From Clostridia bacterium (lineage in GTDB: Bacteria > Bacillota > Clostridia > Oscillospirales > Acutalibacteraceae), in NCBI GenBank assembly GCA_900772705.1, contig CAAGRQ010000018.1:1-7745 (forward strand): a DNA stretch of 7,745 bases, read 5' to 3'. The position numbers and the translations under genes are program-made. Positions 1 to 5,975 of the stretch are shown here, piece after piece. A model generated the notes under the pieces. The model saw nothing but the letters and a program-made list of their open reading frames with translations. It did not search any database and had not been told where the DNA came from. Every line of letters begins with the position of its first letter. Position 1 is the stretch's first letter.

Positions 1-1
1 C

Positions 2-745
2 TTGGGCGGTAATTTTACCCTTGCCTCGGGCAGATTGCAGTCAAGTTTGGAGAGAAATTATAATCGCATAACTGCAAATCAGCCCGCCATTGTACTCAAC
101 GGCGCAGGCATTTATGATTATGGTAAGCGTGAGATGATGTGGCGTAGCTGTATCGGCGAAAAGGGCAGAGAATTCGTAAGATGTATCAGTCAGGAATTTG
201 ATGAGATTTTTAAGAGCGTAGATATCGGCGTTTATTTTGACGATTATGTTTATATAGTTAAGAGCGGTCTTATGTCAAAGTTCACCATGCATTTCGACAA
301 AGCCGAGCACGAATATGTCGATTCAATAGACGATATTCCCGATTACGGTTGGATGAAGGTAATATTTTGGTCAAATCCCGTTACGCTTGAAAAGCTGCAT
401 AAAGTTATTTCAACTCTTGAAAATCCCGACGCTAATTTTATGTCGTCGTCAATTTTAACTCTTGAAATGCTGCAAAAGGACACCCATAAGGGAGTAGGCA
501 TTATGAAACTTGCAGATATGTTGGGCATTGAAAAATCTCATGTGGCCGCCATCGGTGATTACTATAATGATTGGGATATGCTTCAAACCGTGGGACTTCC
601 TGCGTGTGCAGGTCAGGCTCCGTCGTCGATACATAAAATATGCAAATATGAGGCTTGTCATTGTAATAAGGGTTGCGTTGCCGATTTGCTGGAGTATATA
701 ATGAGCGGCAAAGCCGATGAGGATATAATTAAAGGCAAGATTTAA
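2..745 (+). CDS. HAD-IIB (Cof-type) hydrolase, 5' end missing
   Basis: C-terminal ~247 residues of a haloacid-dehalogenase superfamily phosphatase of the Cof/HAD-IIB type, soluble enzymes that dephosphorylate sugar phosphates and other small phosphometabolites. Seen directly: an ASGR segment at residues 8-11, the usual TGR-like motif II region that follows the first strand; a middle alpha/beta cap of roughly residues 30-160; the motif III lysine in HKG (Lys163); and motif IV GDYYND (Asp186, Asp190), which binds Mg2+. The N-terminal DxDGT nucleophile motif should lie about 40 residues upstream and is outside the window, so the in-frame TTG at 2-4 is an internal codon, not the start. The gene converges on purB, and a terminator follows the stop. 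The substrate cannot be told from sequence. The superfamily call is firm and the exact function open. Confidence 0.88.
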   Translation: MGGNFTLASGRLQSSLERNYNRITANQPAIVLNGAGIYDYGKREMMWRSCIGEKGREFVRCISQEFDEIFKSVDIGVYFDDYVYIVKSGLMSKFTMHFDKAEHEYVDSIDDIPDYGWMKVIFWSNPVTLEKLHKVISTLENPDANFMSSSILTLEMLQKDTHKGVGIMKLADMLGIEKSHVAAIGDYYNDWDMLQTVGLPACAGQAPSSIHKICKYEACHCNKGCVADLLEYIMSGKADEDIIKGKI

Positions 746-757
746 TCTGAATAAAGC

Positions 758-794
758 AAAAAGAGTTCCGATTTTGTATCGAAACTCTTTTTTT
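758..794. terminator. Bidirectional rho-independent terminator between convergent genes
   Basis: Two 12-base arms (761-772 and 778-789) enclose a 5-base loop, flanked by A-rich DNA on the left and T-rich DNA on the right. Read on the + strand the stem has one C-A mismatch (768/782) and is followed by a run of seven T (788-794), which would end the HAD transcript. Read on the - strand the same pair becomes a G-U wobble, so the stem is fully paired, and five T follow, which would end the purB operon transcript. It sits between the HAD stop (745) and the purB stop (815), where a shared terminator is expected. It is the only strong terminator seen in the window. Confidence 0.88.
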
Positions 795-814
795 AATATT
801 GTGCTTTGTTTTAA

Positions 815-2248
815 TTAAACATTAATTTCAACATTAACACCGAGCAATTCCTTGTTTTCGTCAAGGATAGGCTTTATGACTTCGTTTAAGAAATCAGTTG
901 TTTGCTCCGGCGCTCTGCCGACAAAATTCTCGGGCTTTAGTATAGCCAGGATTTCTTCTTTGGTAGTCATAAATGCGGGGTCGTTTGCAATTCTGTCTAC
1001 AAGGTCGTTCTTTCCGCCCTCAACCTTAACTACTGCACCGGCAGCCATAGAGTGCTGACGGATTTTTTCGTGAAGTTCCTGCCTGTCTCCGCCTTTCTTT
1101 ACGGCGTCCATCATAATGTTCTCGGTCGCCATAAACGGAAGTTCGCTCATAAGTCTTGATTCGATTACCTTAGGATAAACAACCAAGCCGCTTGTTACAT
1201 TGATGTATAAGTCGAGAATACCGTCGATAGCAAGGAACGCTTCGGCAACGCTGACTCTCTTGTTTGCACTGTCGTCAAGCGTTCTTTCAAACCACTGTGC
1301 CGACGCTGTCCATGCAGGGTTGAGCGCATCAATCATAACATATCTTGAAAGAGACGCAATTCTCTCACTTCTCATTGGGTTACGCTTGTAAGCCATAGCG
1401 GATGAGCCGATTTGCTTTTTTTCAAACGGTTCTTCGATTTCTTTAAGGTTTTGAAGGAGTCTTAAATCGTTTGAAAATTTGCAGCAACTTTGAGCAATGA
1501 GTGCAAGACAGTTACAAACAATGGAGTCGAGTTTTCTTGCATAGGTTTGTCCACTTACAGGGAAGCAGGACTTAAAGCCCATTTTCTCTGCTATTTTTCT
1601 GTCAAGTTCCTTGCATTTTTCGTGGTCGCCGTCAAACAGTTCAAGAAAACTTGCCTGTGTGCCGGTTGTGCCCTTTGAACCGAGGAGCATAAGCGTGTCA
1701 AGCACATGGTCAACCTCGTTGAGGTCCATAACCAAATCCATAAGCCAAAGAGACGCTCTCTTGCCTACCGTGGTCGGCTGTGCAGGCTGAAAATGTGTGA
1801 ATCCGAGGCAAGGCATATCCTTGTACTCGTCTGCAAATTTTGCAACGCTTGCGATAGCATTGACCAGTTTTTTCTTTACGAGTCGGAGTGCCTCACGCAT
1901 TGTGATTACATCGGTGTTGTCGCCTACATAGCAGGAGGTTGCACCGAGGTGAATAATGCCCTTTGCTTTTGGACACTGTTCGCCGTATGCGTGAACATGG
2001 CTCATTACATCGTGACGAAACTGCTTTTCATATGCTTCTGCAACTTCGTAGTTTATATCCTCTGCGTGAGCTTTCAGTTCGTCTATTTGCTCTTGAGTTA
2101 CATTAAGTCCGAGTTCGTGCTCTGCCTCTGCAAGTGCAATCCATAACTTTCTCCAGGTCTTAAATTTGAAGTCAGGAGAATAAATGTATTGCATTTCTTT
2201 GCTGGCATAGCGAGCGTTGAACGGTGAGTTATAGGTGTTATAAGCCAT
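815..2248 (-). CDS. purB: Adenylosuccinate lyase (eukaryote-like clade)
   Basis: 477-residue cytosolic lyase of the fumarase/aspartase superfamily. It cleaves SAICAR to AICAR plus fumarate, and adenylosuccinate to AMP plus fumarate, so it acts twice in purine synthesis. Visible motifs: RHDVMSHVHA (78-87); HLGATSCYVGDNTD (100-113); THFQPAQPTTVGKR (151-164) with the catalytic His152; KGTTGTQASF (192-201); and the flexible signature loop GSSAMAYKRNPMRSER (281-296), whose serines 282/283 include the catalytic base. Length and motifs match the human-type enzyme (about 480 residues) far better than the shorter B. subtilis or longer E. coli types. Human-type loops usually read MPYKRNP; here Ala286 replaces that proline. 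The start overlaps the purC stop by one base (TGATG), and AGGA lies 8 bases upstream. It is the last gene of the operon. Confidence 0.97.
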   Translation of the reverse strand: MAYNTYNSPFNARYASKEMQYIYSPDFKFKTWRKLWIALAEAEHELGLNVTQEQIDELKAHAEDINYEVAEAYEKQFRHDVMSHVHAYGEQCPKAKGIIHLGATSCYVGDNTDVITMREALRLVKKKLVNAIASVAKFADEYKDMPCLGFTHFQPAQPTTVGKRASLWLMDLVMDLNEVDHVLDTLMLLGSKGTTGTQASFLELFDGDHEKCKELDRKIAEKMGFKSCFPVSGQTYARKLDSIVCNCLALIAQSCCKFSNDLRLLQNLKEIEEPFEKKQIGSSAMAYKRNPMRSERIASLSRYVMIDALNPAWTASAQWFERTLDDSANKRVSVAEAFLAIDGILDLYINVTSGLVVYPKVIESRLMSELPFMATENIMMDAVKKGGDRQELHEKIRQHSMAAGAVVKVEGGKNDLVDRIANDPAFMTTKEEILAILKPENFVGRAPEQTTDFLNEVIKPILDENKELLGVNVEINV

Positions 2249-2260
2249 CAGTTAAGTCCT
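2246..2260 (-). promoter_or_regulatory. purC-purB TGATG coupling with internal RBS
   Basis: The purC stop TGA (2250-2248) and the purB start ATG (2248-2246) share one A. A Shine-Dalgarno-like AGGA (2257-2260) lies inside the last purC codons, 8 bases before the purB ATG. This arrangement normally lets ribosomes that finish purC restart on purB, which would keep these two consecutive pathway enzymes in step. The coupling is inferred from the arrangement. Confidence 0.75.
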
Positions 2261-2958
2261 ACTCTTTTCATCATTTCTTCGTATGCTTCTTCTACGCCGC
2301 CGAGGTCACGACGGAATCTGTCCTTGTCGAGTTTTTCGTGAGTCTTGATATCCCAGAAACGACAGGTGTCGGGGCTGATTTCGTCAGCAAGAACAATTGT
2401 TCCGTCGGCAGTCTTGCCGAATTCGAGTTTGAAGTCGATAAGTTCAACGCCGATAGAAGCAAAATATTCTTTAAGCACATCGTTTACCTTGAATGCAAGT
2501 TCTTTGATTCTCTCAACTTCTTCTCTGGTTGCAAAGCCGCAGGAAACAGCGTGGTAGCCGTTGATAAGCGGATCGCCGAGGTCGTCGTCTTTGTATGAAA
2601 ATTCGATAGACGGACAAACAAAATCCATACCCTCTTCAAGACCTAATCTCTTGCAGATAGAGCCTGCCGCTCTGTTACGGATAATAACCTCAAGAGGTAC
2701 GATAGTAACTTTCTTTACTGCTGTTTCTCTGTCCGAAAGTTCCTTTACGAAGTGTGTCGGAACGCCGTGCTTTTCAAGGATTTGCATAAGATAATTGCTC
2801 ATCTTGTTGTTTACAACGCCCTTGCCTGCGATAGTACCTTTTTTGATACCGTTGAAAGCAGTTGCATCGTCTTTGTAGTCAACGATTACGATATTTTCAT
2901 CGTCCGTTGCCCATACCTTTTTAGCCTTGCCCTCATAAAGTTGTTTTGTCTTTGTCAT
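2248..2958 (-). CDS. purC: SAICAR synthase (phosphoribosylaminoimidazole-succinocarboxamide synthase)
   Basis: 236-residue ATP-dependent ligase joining CAIR and aspartate to give SAICAR, the step just before PurB. Seen: the N-terminal KQLYEGKAKKVW nucleotide-binding segment (about residues 4-15), the first family signature around VPLEVIIRNRAAGS, the second signature LIDFKLEFG, and DEISPDTCRFWD near the C-terminus. The length agrees with the compact bacterial PurC (about 235-240 residues). The ATG at 2958 is chosen because GGAGG lies 9 bases upstream and the protein then begins, like its relatives, just before the KQLYEGKAKK segment. An in-frame ATG at 3015 would add 19 non-conserved residues and start inside dapL. 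The gap to dapL is 25 bases with no terminator, and purB overlaps its stop. Confidence 0.97.
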   Translation of the reverse strand: MTKTKQLYEGKAKKVWATDDENIVIVDYKDDATAFNGIKKGTIAGKGVVNNKMSNYLMQILEKHGVPTHFVKELSDRETAVKKVTIVPLEVIIRNRAAGSICKRLGLEEGMDFVCPSIEFSYKDDDLGDPLINGYHAVSCGFATREEVERIKELAFKVNDVLKEYFASIGVELIDFKLEFGKTADGTIVLADEISPDTCRFWDIKTHEKLDKDRFRRDLGGVEEAYEEMMKRVGLN

Positions 2959-2967
2959 TGGTTTAAT

Positions 2968-2972
2968 CCTCC
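2968..2972 (-). promoter_or_regulatory. Ribosome binding site that fixes the purC start
   Basis: GGAGG on the minus strand, 9 bases upstream of the ATG at 2958 and inside the 25-base dapL-purC gap. It supports the internal methionine over the upstream in-frame ATG at 3015. Confidence 0.85.
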
Positions 2973-2983
2973 CGATTATATTA

Positions 2984-4201
2984 TTACTTTTTGTAAACTG
3001 ATTTGATTCTCTCAACTGCCTCTACGGTCTTTTCTGCATTGCCGAATGCGGTAAGTCTGAAATAGCCCTCACCTGCGGGACCGAAGCCCGAACCCGGTGT
3101 GCCGACAACCTGACATTTTTCGAGAAGTTCGTCAAAGAATTCCCAGCTTGTGTAGCCTTCGGGAACTCTGAGCCAAATGTAAGGAGAGTTTACGCCGCCG
3201 TAGCATTCAAAGCCTGCGTCTTTAAGACCCTCATAGATAACTTTTGCATTCTTTTGATAATAAGCAAGAGTTTCTTTAATCTGTTTCTTTCCCTCTTCTG
3301 AGTAAACTGCTTCTGCCGCTCTCTGAGTTATGTAGGATACGCCGTTGAACTTTGTTGCCTGGCGTCTTGCCCAAAGAGGATTAAGAGATGTACCCTCAAA
3401 TACAAGTTCTTTCGGCACTACGGTGTAGCCGCATCTCATACCGGTAAAACCTGCTGTCTTGGAAAATGAACGAAGTTCGATAGCACACTTCTTTGCGCCC
3501 TCGATTTCGTAAATTGACTTTGGAATATCTTTATCAACTATAAAGCTTTCGTAAGCTGAGTCAAAGAGAATGAGTGAGTTGTGCTCGAGTGCATAGTCAA
3601 CCCATTTCTTGAGTTGCTCCTTTGTTGCAACCATACCTGTCGGGTTGTTGGGGAAACAGAGATAAATTACATCGGGAACCTCGCTAGGAAGGTCTGGTGT
3701 AAAGTTGTTTTCTGCTGTGCACGGCATATAGATGATATTGTCCCAAAGGTTGTTTTCGTCTTTGTTTCCGCTTCTGCCTGCCATTACGTTTGTGTCGATG
3801 TATACGGGATAAACAGGGTCGCAAATAGCAACCTTGTTGTCTACGGAAAAGATGTCTCCGATATTGCCGCAGTCGCTTTTAGCACCGTCGGAAAGGAAAA
3901 TCTCGTCTAAATCAATATCTACACCTCTGTCGGTATAATCGTTCTTTCTGATAGCCTCAAGAATAAAATCATATCCGTACTCGGGCGGATAGCCTCTAAA
4001 TGTCTCCTCGTTTGCCATTTCGTCAACTGCCTTGTGCATAGCGTCAATTACGGCAGGGGCAAGCGGCTTTGTAACATCGCCGATTGAAAGGCGAATTACA
4101 TCCGCCTCGGGATGAGCAGCCTGATATTCTCTCTGCTTTTTAGCAACGGTAGAGAAAAGATAGCTTGACTCAATCTTTAGAAAATTGTCATTAATCTTCA
4201 T
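2984..4201 (-). CDS. dapL: LL-diaminopimelate aminotransferase
   Basis: 405-residue PLP-dependent fold-type I aminotransferase. It converts L-tetrahydrodipicolinate to LL-2,6-diaminopimelate with glutamate as amino donor, bypassing the succinylase, acetylase and dehydrogenase routes. Seen: the typical DapL start NDNFLKIESSYLF (4-16); RLSIGDVTKPL (37-47); FRGYPPEYGY (68-77); SDGAKSDCGNIGDIF (104-118); DPVYPVYIDTNVMAG (128-142); CFPNNPTG (182-189); cofactor Asp214 in the FDSAY segment; Schiff-base Lys248 in SFSKTAGFTGMR; RRQATKFNGVSY (279-290); and the C-terminal substrate Arg382 in GEGYFR. Length and motifs are those of true DapL rather than a general aspartate aminotransferase. GGAGG lies 11 bases upstream of the ATG. 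It follows dapF by 48 bases and makes DapF's substrate. Confidence 0.97.
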   Translation of the reverse strand: MKINDNFLKIESSYLFSTVAKKQREYQAAHPEADVIRLSIGDVTKPLAPAVIDAMHKAVDEMANEETFRGYPPEYGYDFILEAIRKNDYTDRGVDIDLDEIFLSDGAKSDCGNIGDIFSVDNKVAICDPVYPVYIDTNVMAGRSGNKDENNLWDNIIYMPCTAENNFTPDLPSEVPDVIYLCFPNNPTGMVATKEQLKKWVDYALEHNSLILFDSAYESFIVDKDIPKSIYEIEGAKKCAIELRSFSKTAGFTGMRCGYTVVPKELVFEGTSLNPLWARRQATKFNGVSYITQRAAEAVYSEEGKKQIKETLAYYQKNAKVIYEGLKDAGFECYGGVNSPYIWLRVPEGYTSWEFFDELLEKCQVVGTPGSGFGPAGEGYFRLTAFGNAEKTVEAVERIKSVYKK

Positions 4202-4231
4202 AATATTTTATACCTCCAATAAATTACATAT

Positions 4232-4256
4232 ATTATAAGCCGTGCGGCTTTATAAT
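4232..4256 (-). other. Imperfect inverted repeat in the dapF-dapL gap
   Basis: Arms of 11 and 12 bases (4232-4242 and 4245-4256) are centred on GCCG-TG-CGGC and differ by one bulged base. The dapF TAA lies within the right arm. In RNA the loop would have to open to about four bases (GCC/GGC closing), leaving an AU-rich stem. No T-run follows directly, so it is not a good terminator. It could slow decay of the transcript or modulate expression of the dapL side relative to dapF, but it may also be chance. Confidence 0.35.
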
Positions 4257-5098
4257 TCAACCTCACCGGTGAATGAATATTCGGCGGGACCTGTCATAAT
4301 AACGCCGTCATTTTCGTCACCGCTCCATTTTATCTTCAAATCGCCGCCTCTGAGATGAACGGTGATTTCCTCGTTTTTGTCAATAAGACCGTTTATTATT
4401 CCCGCAACTACTGTTGCACAGGTGCCCGTTCCGCAGGCGAGGGTTTCTCCTGCGCCTCTTTCAAAAACACGCATTTCGACTGTTCTTCTGTCAATCACTT
4501 TTGCAAATTCCGCATTTACTCTGTCGGGGAAAATCTCGGTGTTGCCCTCTGCGATTTTTCCGTATTTTTCCAAGTCAAAGTCAACCGGGTGCTCGTCGAT
4601 GAACATTACGGCGTGCGGATTTCCCATAGACATGCAGGTCATATGAAATTCTCTGTCAGCGAGCGTAATTTTTTCGTTAATGCACTTTTCGCCGTTACAT
4701 ACAACAGGAATGTCTTTTGCATTGAGTATCGGCTTTCCCATATCAACGGTTGCACCGGTAGCAACTCCGTTTTCTTCGGTTACGGTGATGTACTTAACCG
4801 CTCCCATTGATTCGACGGTAAACTGTTTTGAATTTACATACTTTTGGTCATAAAGATACTTTGCAACGCATCTTATGCCGTTGCCGCACATTGCGCCTCT
4901 GGAACCGTCTGCGTTATACATAACCATTTCGTAGTCGGCGTTTGTGCCTTTTTTGATGATGATGAGCCCGTCGCCGCCTATGCCGAAATGCCTGTCGGAC
5001 AGTTTAATTGCCGCTTCGCTTTCGTTGGGTACGGTTTCTTTCATACCGTCAACATAGATGTAGTCGTTTCCGGCTCCGTGCATTTTAATGAATTTCAT
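4250..5098 (-). CDS. dapF: Diaminopimelate epimerase
   Basis: 282-residue cofactor-independent racemase that interconverts LL-DAP and meso-DAP, the direct precursor of lysine and of the peptidoglycan cross-link residue. Seen: the N-terminal KMHGAGNDYIYVD (5-17); DRHFGIGGDGL (35-45); NADGSRGAMCGNGIRC (62-77), carrying the first catalytic cysteine, Cys71; MGNPHAVMF (158-166); FERGAGETLACGTGTCA (212-228), carrying the second catalytic cysteine, Cys222; and the C-terminal MTGPAEYSFTGEV. Both thiols of the two-base mechanism are present and the length is normal, so the enzyme should be active. AGGTGA (5103-5108) lies just before the ATG. The gap to the upstream regulator gene is only 11 bases, which indicates one transcript. 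Confidence 0.98.
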   Translation of the reverse strand: MKFIKMHGAGNDYIYVDGMKETVPNESEAAIKLSDRHFGIGGDGLIIIKKGTNADYEMVMYNADGSRGAMCGNGIRCVAKYLYDQKYVNSKQFTVESMGAVKYITVTEENGVATGATVDMGKPILNAKDIPVVCNGEKCINEKITLADREFHMTCMSMGNPHAVMFIDEHPVDFDLEKYGKIAEGNTEIFPDRVNAEFAKVIDRRTVEMRVFERGAGETLACGTGTCATVVAGIINGLIDKNEEITVHLRGGDLKIKWSGDENDGVIMTGPAEYSFTGEVEL

Positions 5099-5109
5099 AG
5101 TGTCACCTG

Positions 5110-5625
5110 TCAGTCAAATCGCTCAAGTATTTCTTTTGCTATTTCCGCCATCTTTTTTGAACTTTTCATGCTTTGGTTTTGCAGGTATTTGTGCGCCTGC
5201 ATCTCCGTCATATGGCGTGTGTTCATAATTATCGCCTTTGCTTTGGAGATAATTTGTCTGTCGTCGCCGTCCCTGTTTGTAAAAGAAGTATCGGTGGCAA
5301 CGAGAGTATGAGCCGTTTTCAAAAACTCCTCTCTGTCGAGCGGCAGGGGGAGAGTGATAAGGTTGCCCATATAGTCCTCACTGCCGTTTGGCGAAAGTGC
5401 TATTACATCGAAGCCTGACGGCAGTCTTTCTGCCATGGCGGCGGCACTCATATCACTAAGTACGGCGGCGGTTATAATAACACTGCTTCTTAAATCTGCG
5501 GCGATTCCCAAAACGCTCGCTCCGGTAGCGCATATATGCGAAACATATAAACCGTCGTTTTCGAGGACATTACGAAGGCGCATTGCCGAATTCTTTTTTG
5601 GATAAGCAACTATAATGCTCTTCAT
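5110..5625 (-). CDS. ANTAR-domain protein with degenerate receiver domain
   Basis: 171-residue putative RNA-binding antitermination regulator. The C-terminal ANTAR region (about 121-169) shows the pattern ISKAKAIIMNTRHMTEMQAH followed by KYLQNQSMKSSKKMAEIAKEIL, a three-helix module that in AmiR, NasR and EutV binds RNA to stop terminator formation. The N-terminal ~105 residues have the length and strand pattern of a receiver domain (IIVAYPKK; SVIITAAVL; DVIALS; ITLPLPLDREEF). However, the acidic pair after strand 1 is replaced by AYPKK, no Asp stands at the end of strand 3, and the strand-5 Lys is absent. It therefore probably works without phosphorylation, as AmiR does. The linker around 105-125 may be helical. 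GGAG (5633-5636) lies 7 bases before the ATG. It is first in the dap/pur operon, and its RNA target is unknown. Confidence 0.85.
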   Translation of the reverse strand: MKSIIVAYPKKNSAMRLRNVLENDGLYVSHICATGASVLGIAADLRSSVIITAAVLSDMSAAAMAERLPSGFDVIALSPNGSEDYMGNLITLPLPLDREEFLKTAHTLVATDTSFTNRDGDDRQIISKAKAIIMNTRHMTEMQAHKYLQNQSMKSSKKMAEIAKEILERFD

Positions 5626-5695
5626 AAAATATCTCCGTTTATTAAAATGATTTTATAATCCTACATATAAGTATAAATATTAAAAATCATATTTA

Positions 5696-5725
5696 ATTAT
5701 AACATATCGGTATTTATGCTGGCAA
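5696..5725 (-). promoter_or_regulatory. Sigma-A-type promoter for the ANTAR-dapF-dapL-purC-purB operon
   Basis: Minus strand: -35 box TTGCCA (5725-5720, five of six consensus bases), an 18-base spacer, then -10 box TATAAT (5701-5696, perfect). Transcription would start near 5689, leaving a leader of about 60 bases before the ANTAR start. The leader is AT-rich, and I see no clear terminator or paired-hexaloop ANTAR target in it. The -35 box shares its outermost base with the inverted repeat at 5725-5749. Confidence 0.72.
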
Positions 5726-5749
5726 TAGAAAATGTCGCACATTTTCTAT
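5725..5749. repeat. Perfect 11-bp inverted repeat, probable operator
   Basis: Arms ATAGAAAATGT (5725-5735) and ACATTTTCTAT (5739-5749) are perfect reverse complements around a CGC centre. It abuts the -35 box of the minus-strand promoter, centred about 48 bases upstream of the predicted start. It lies upstream of both predicted divergent transcripts, so it would act as DNA (a dimer binding site) rather than as an RNA hairpin. The binding protein is unknown. A partly overlapping pair GCACA/TGTGC (5737-5741, 5756-5760) adds weaker symmetry. Confidence 0.7.
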
Positions 5750-5822
5750 AAAATTTGTGCTTTCTTGTTTATTCTTTTTGTGAAATATTATTTTTTGACA
5801 TTTTTTACAACAAAGTGCACAT

Positions 5823-5832
5823 ATTTTCTATA
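5823..5832 (+). repeat. Extra copy of the palindrome half-site
   Basis: ATTTTCTATA occurs exactly at 5741-5750 (right arm of the palindrome plus one base) and again at 5823-5832, 82 bases away in the same orientation. The preceding GCACAT (5817-5822) also matches the GCACAT overlapping the first copy (5737-5742), giving GCACAT-ATTTTCTATA here. A second, lower-affinity site for the same factor is possible. In AT-rich DNA a chance match cannot be excluded. Confidence 0.4.
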
Positions 5833-5872
5833 TTTTTGCAAAAAAGCTTGTAACAAACTAACCAAATACCTC

Positions 5873-5901
5873 TTGAAAAAACATAATAAAGGTGGTATCA
5901 T
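5873..5901 (+). promoter_or_regulatory. Sigma-A-type promoter for glgB
   Basis: -35 box TTGAAA (5873-5878), exactly 17 bases of spacer, then TATCAT (5896-5901), preceded by TGG (5893-5895), which fits an extended -10 TGn element. Each hexamer matches consensus at five of six bases. Transcription would start near 5908, giving a leader of about 68 bases to the glgB ATG. Confidence 0.68.
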
Positions 5902-5963
5902 TATTTTATAGTATGGGGTCATTGGACTTAAATTGTCCGACGATCTGTGTAAACACTGTAAAA

Positions 5964-5969
5964 AAGGAG
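5964..5969 (+). promoter_or_regulatory. Ribosome binding site that fixes the glgB start
   Basis: AAGGAG, 6 bases before the ATG at 5976. The frame stays open upstream to a GTG at 5892, but that codon precedes the predicted -10 box and has no better ribosome site, so 5976 is the start. Confidence 0.88.
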
Positions 5970-5975
5970 ATTTTT

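Larger units (their letters stand above)
5626..5975. other. Divergent intergenic control region between the ANTAR operon and glgB
   Basis: 350 bp of strongly AT-rich DNA without a convincing gene. Reading from the left it holds: the ANTAR ribosome binding site (5633-5636), the minus-strand promoter (5696-5725), the 11-bp inverted repeat (5725-5749), a T-rich stretch with a stray TTGACA (5795-5800), the GTGCAC-containing half-site (5815-5832), the plus-strand promoter (5873-5901), a small 6-bp hairpin (5922-5927 with 5935-5940) in the glgB leader, and the glgB ribosome binding site (5964-5969). I see no riboswitch, tRNA or terminator in it. Confidence 0.7.

Noticed and set aside
1706..2146. 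Long plus-strand open frames opposite purB, and similarly opposite dapF (4355-4810, 4844-5311)
   Set aside because: They lie wholly or largely antisense to clearly conserved genes, have compositions typical of reverse-frame reading (Cys/Phe/Val-rich) and match no family I recognise.
2959..3015. Upstream ATG for purC at 3015
   Set aside because: It starts inside dapL, adds 19 residues not found in PurC, and the GGAGG at 2968-2972 points to the ATG at 2958.
5626..5690. Riboswitch (lysine or purine) or ANTAR target hairpins in the operon leader
   Set aside because: The leader is only about 60 bases, very AT-rich, and shows no strong stems, paired hexaloops or terminator.
5795..5834. TTGACA at 5795-5800 as the main glgB promoter
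   Set aside because: The -35 box is perfect, but 17-18 bases downstream there is no good -10 box (CACATA/ACATAT). The 5873-5901 pair has correct spacing, an extended -10 and a shorter leader. It could still be a weak secondary promoter.
5892..5975. GTG start at 5892 giving glgB 28 extra residues
   Set aside because: It lies upstream of the predicted -10 box (5896-5901), the extra residues are not like the GlgB family, and AAGGAG stands at ideal distance from the ATG at 5976.
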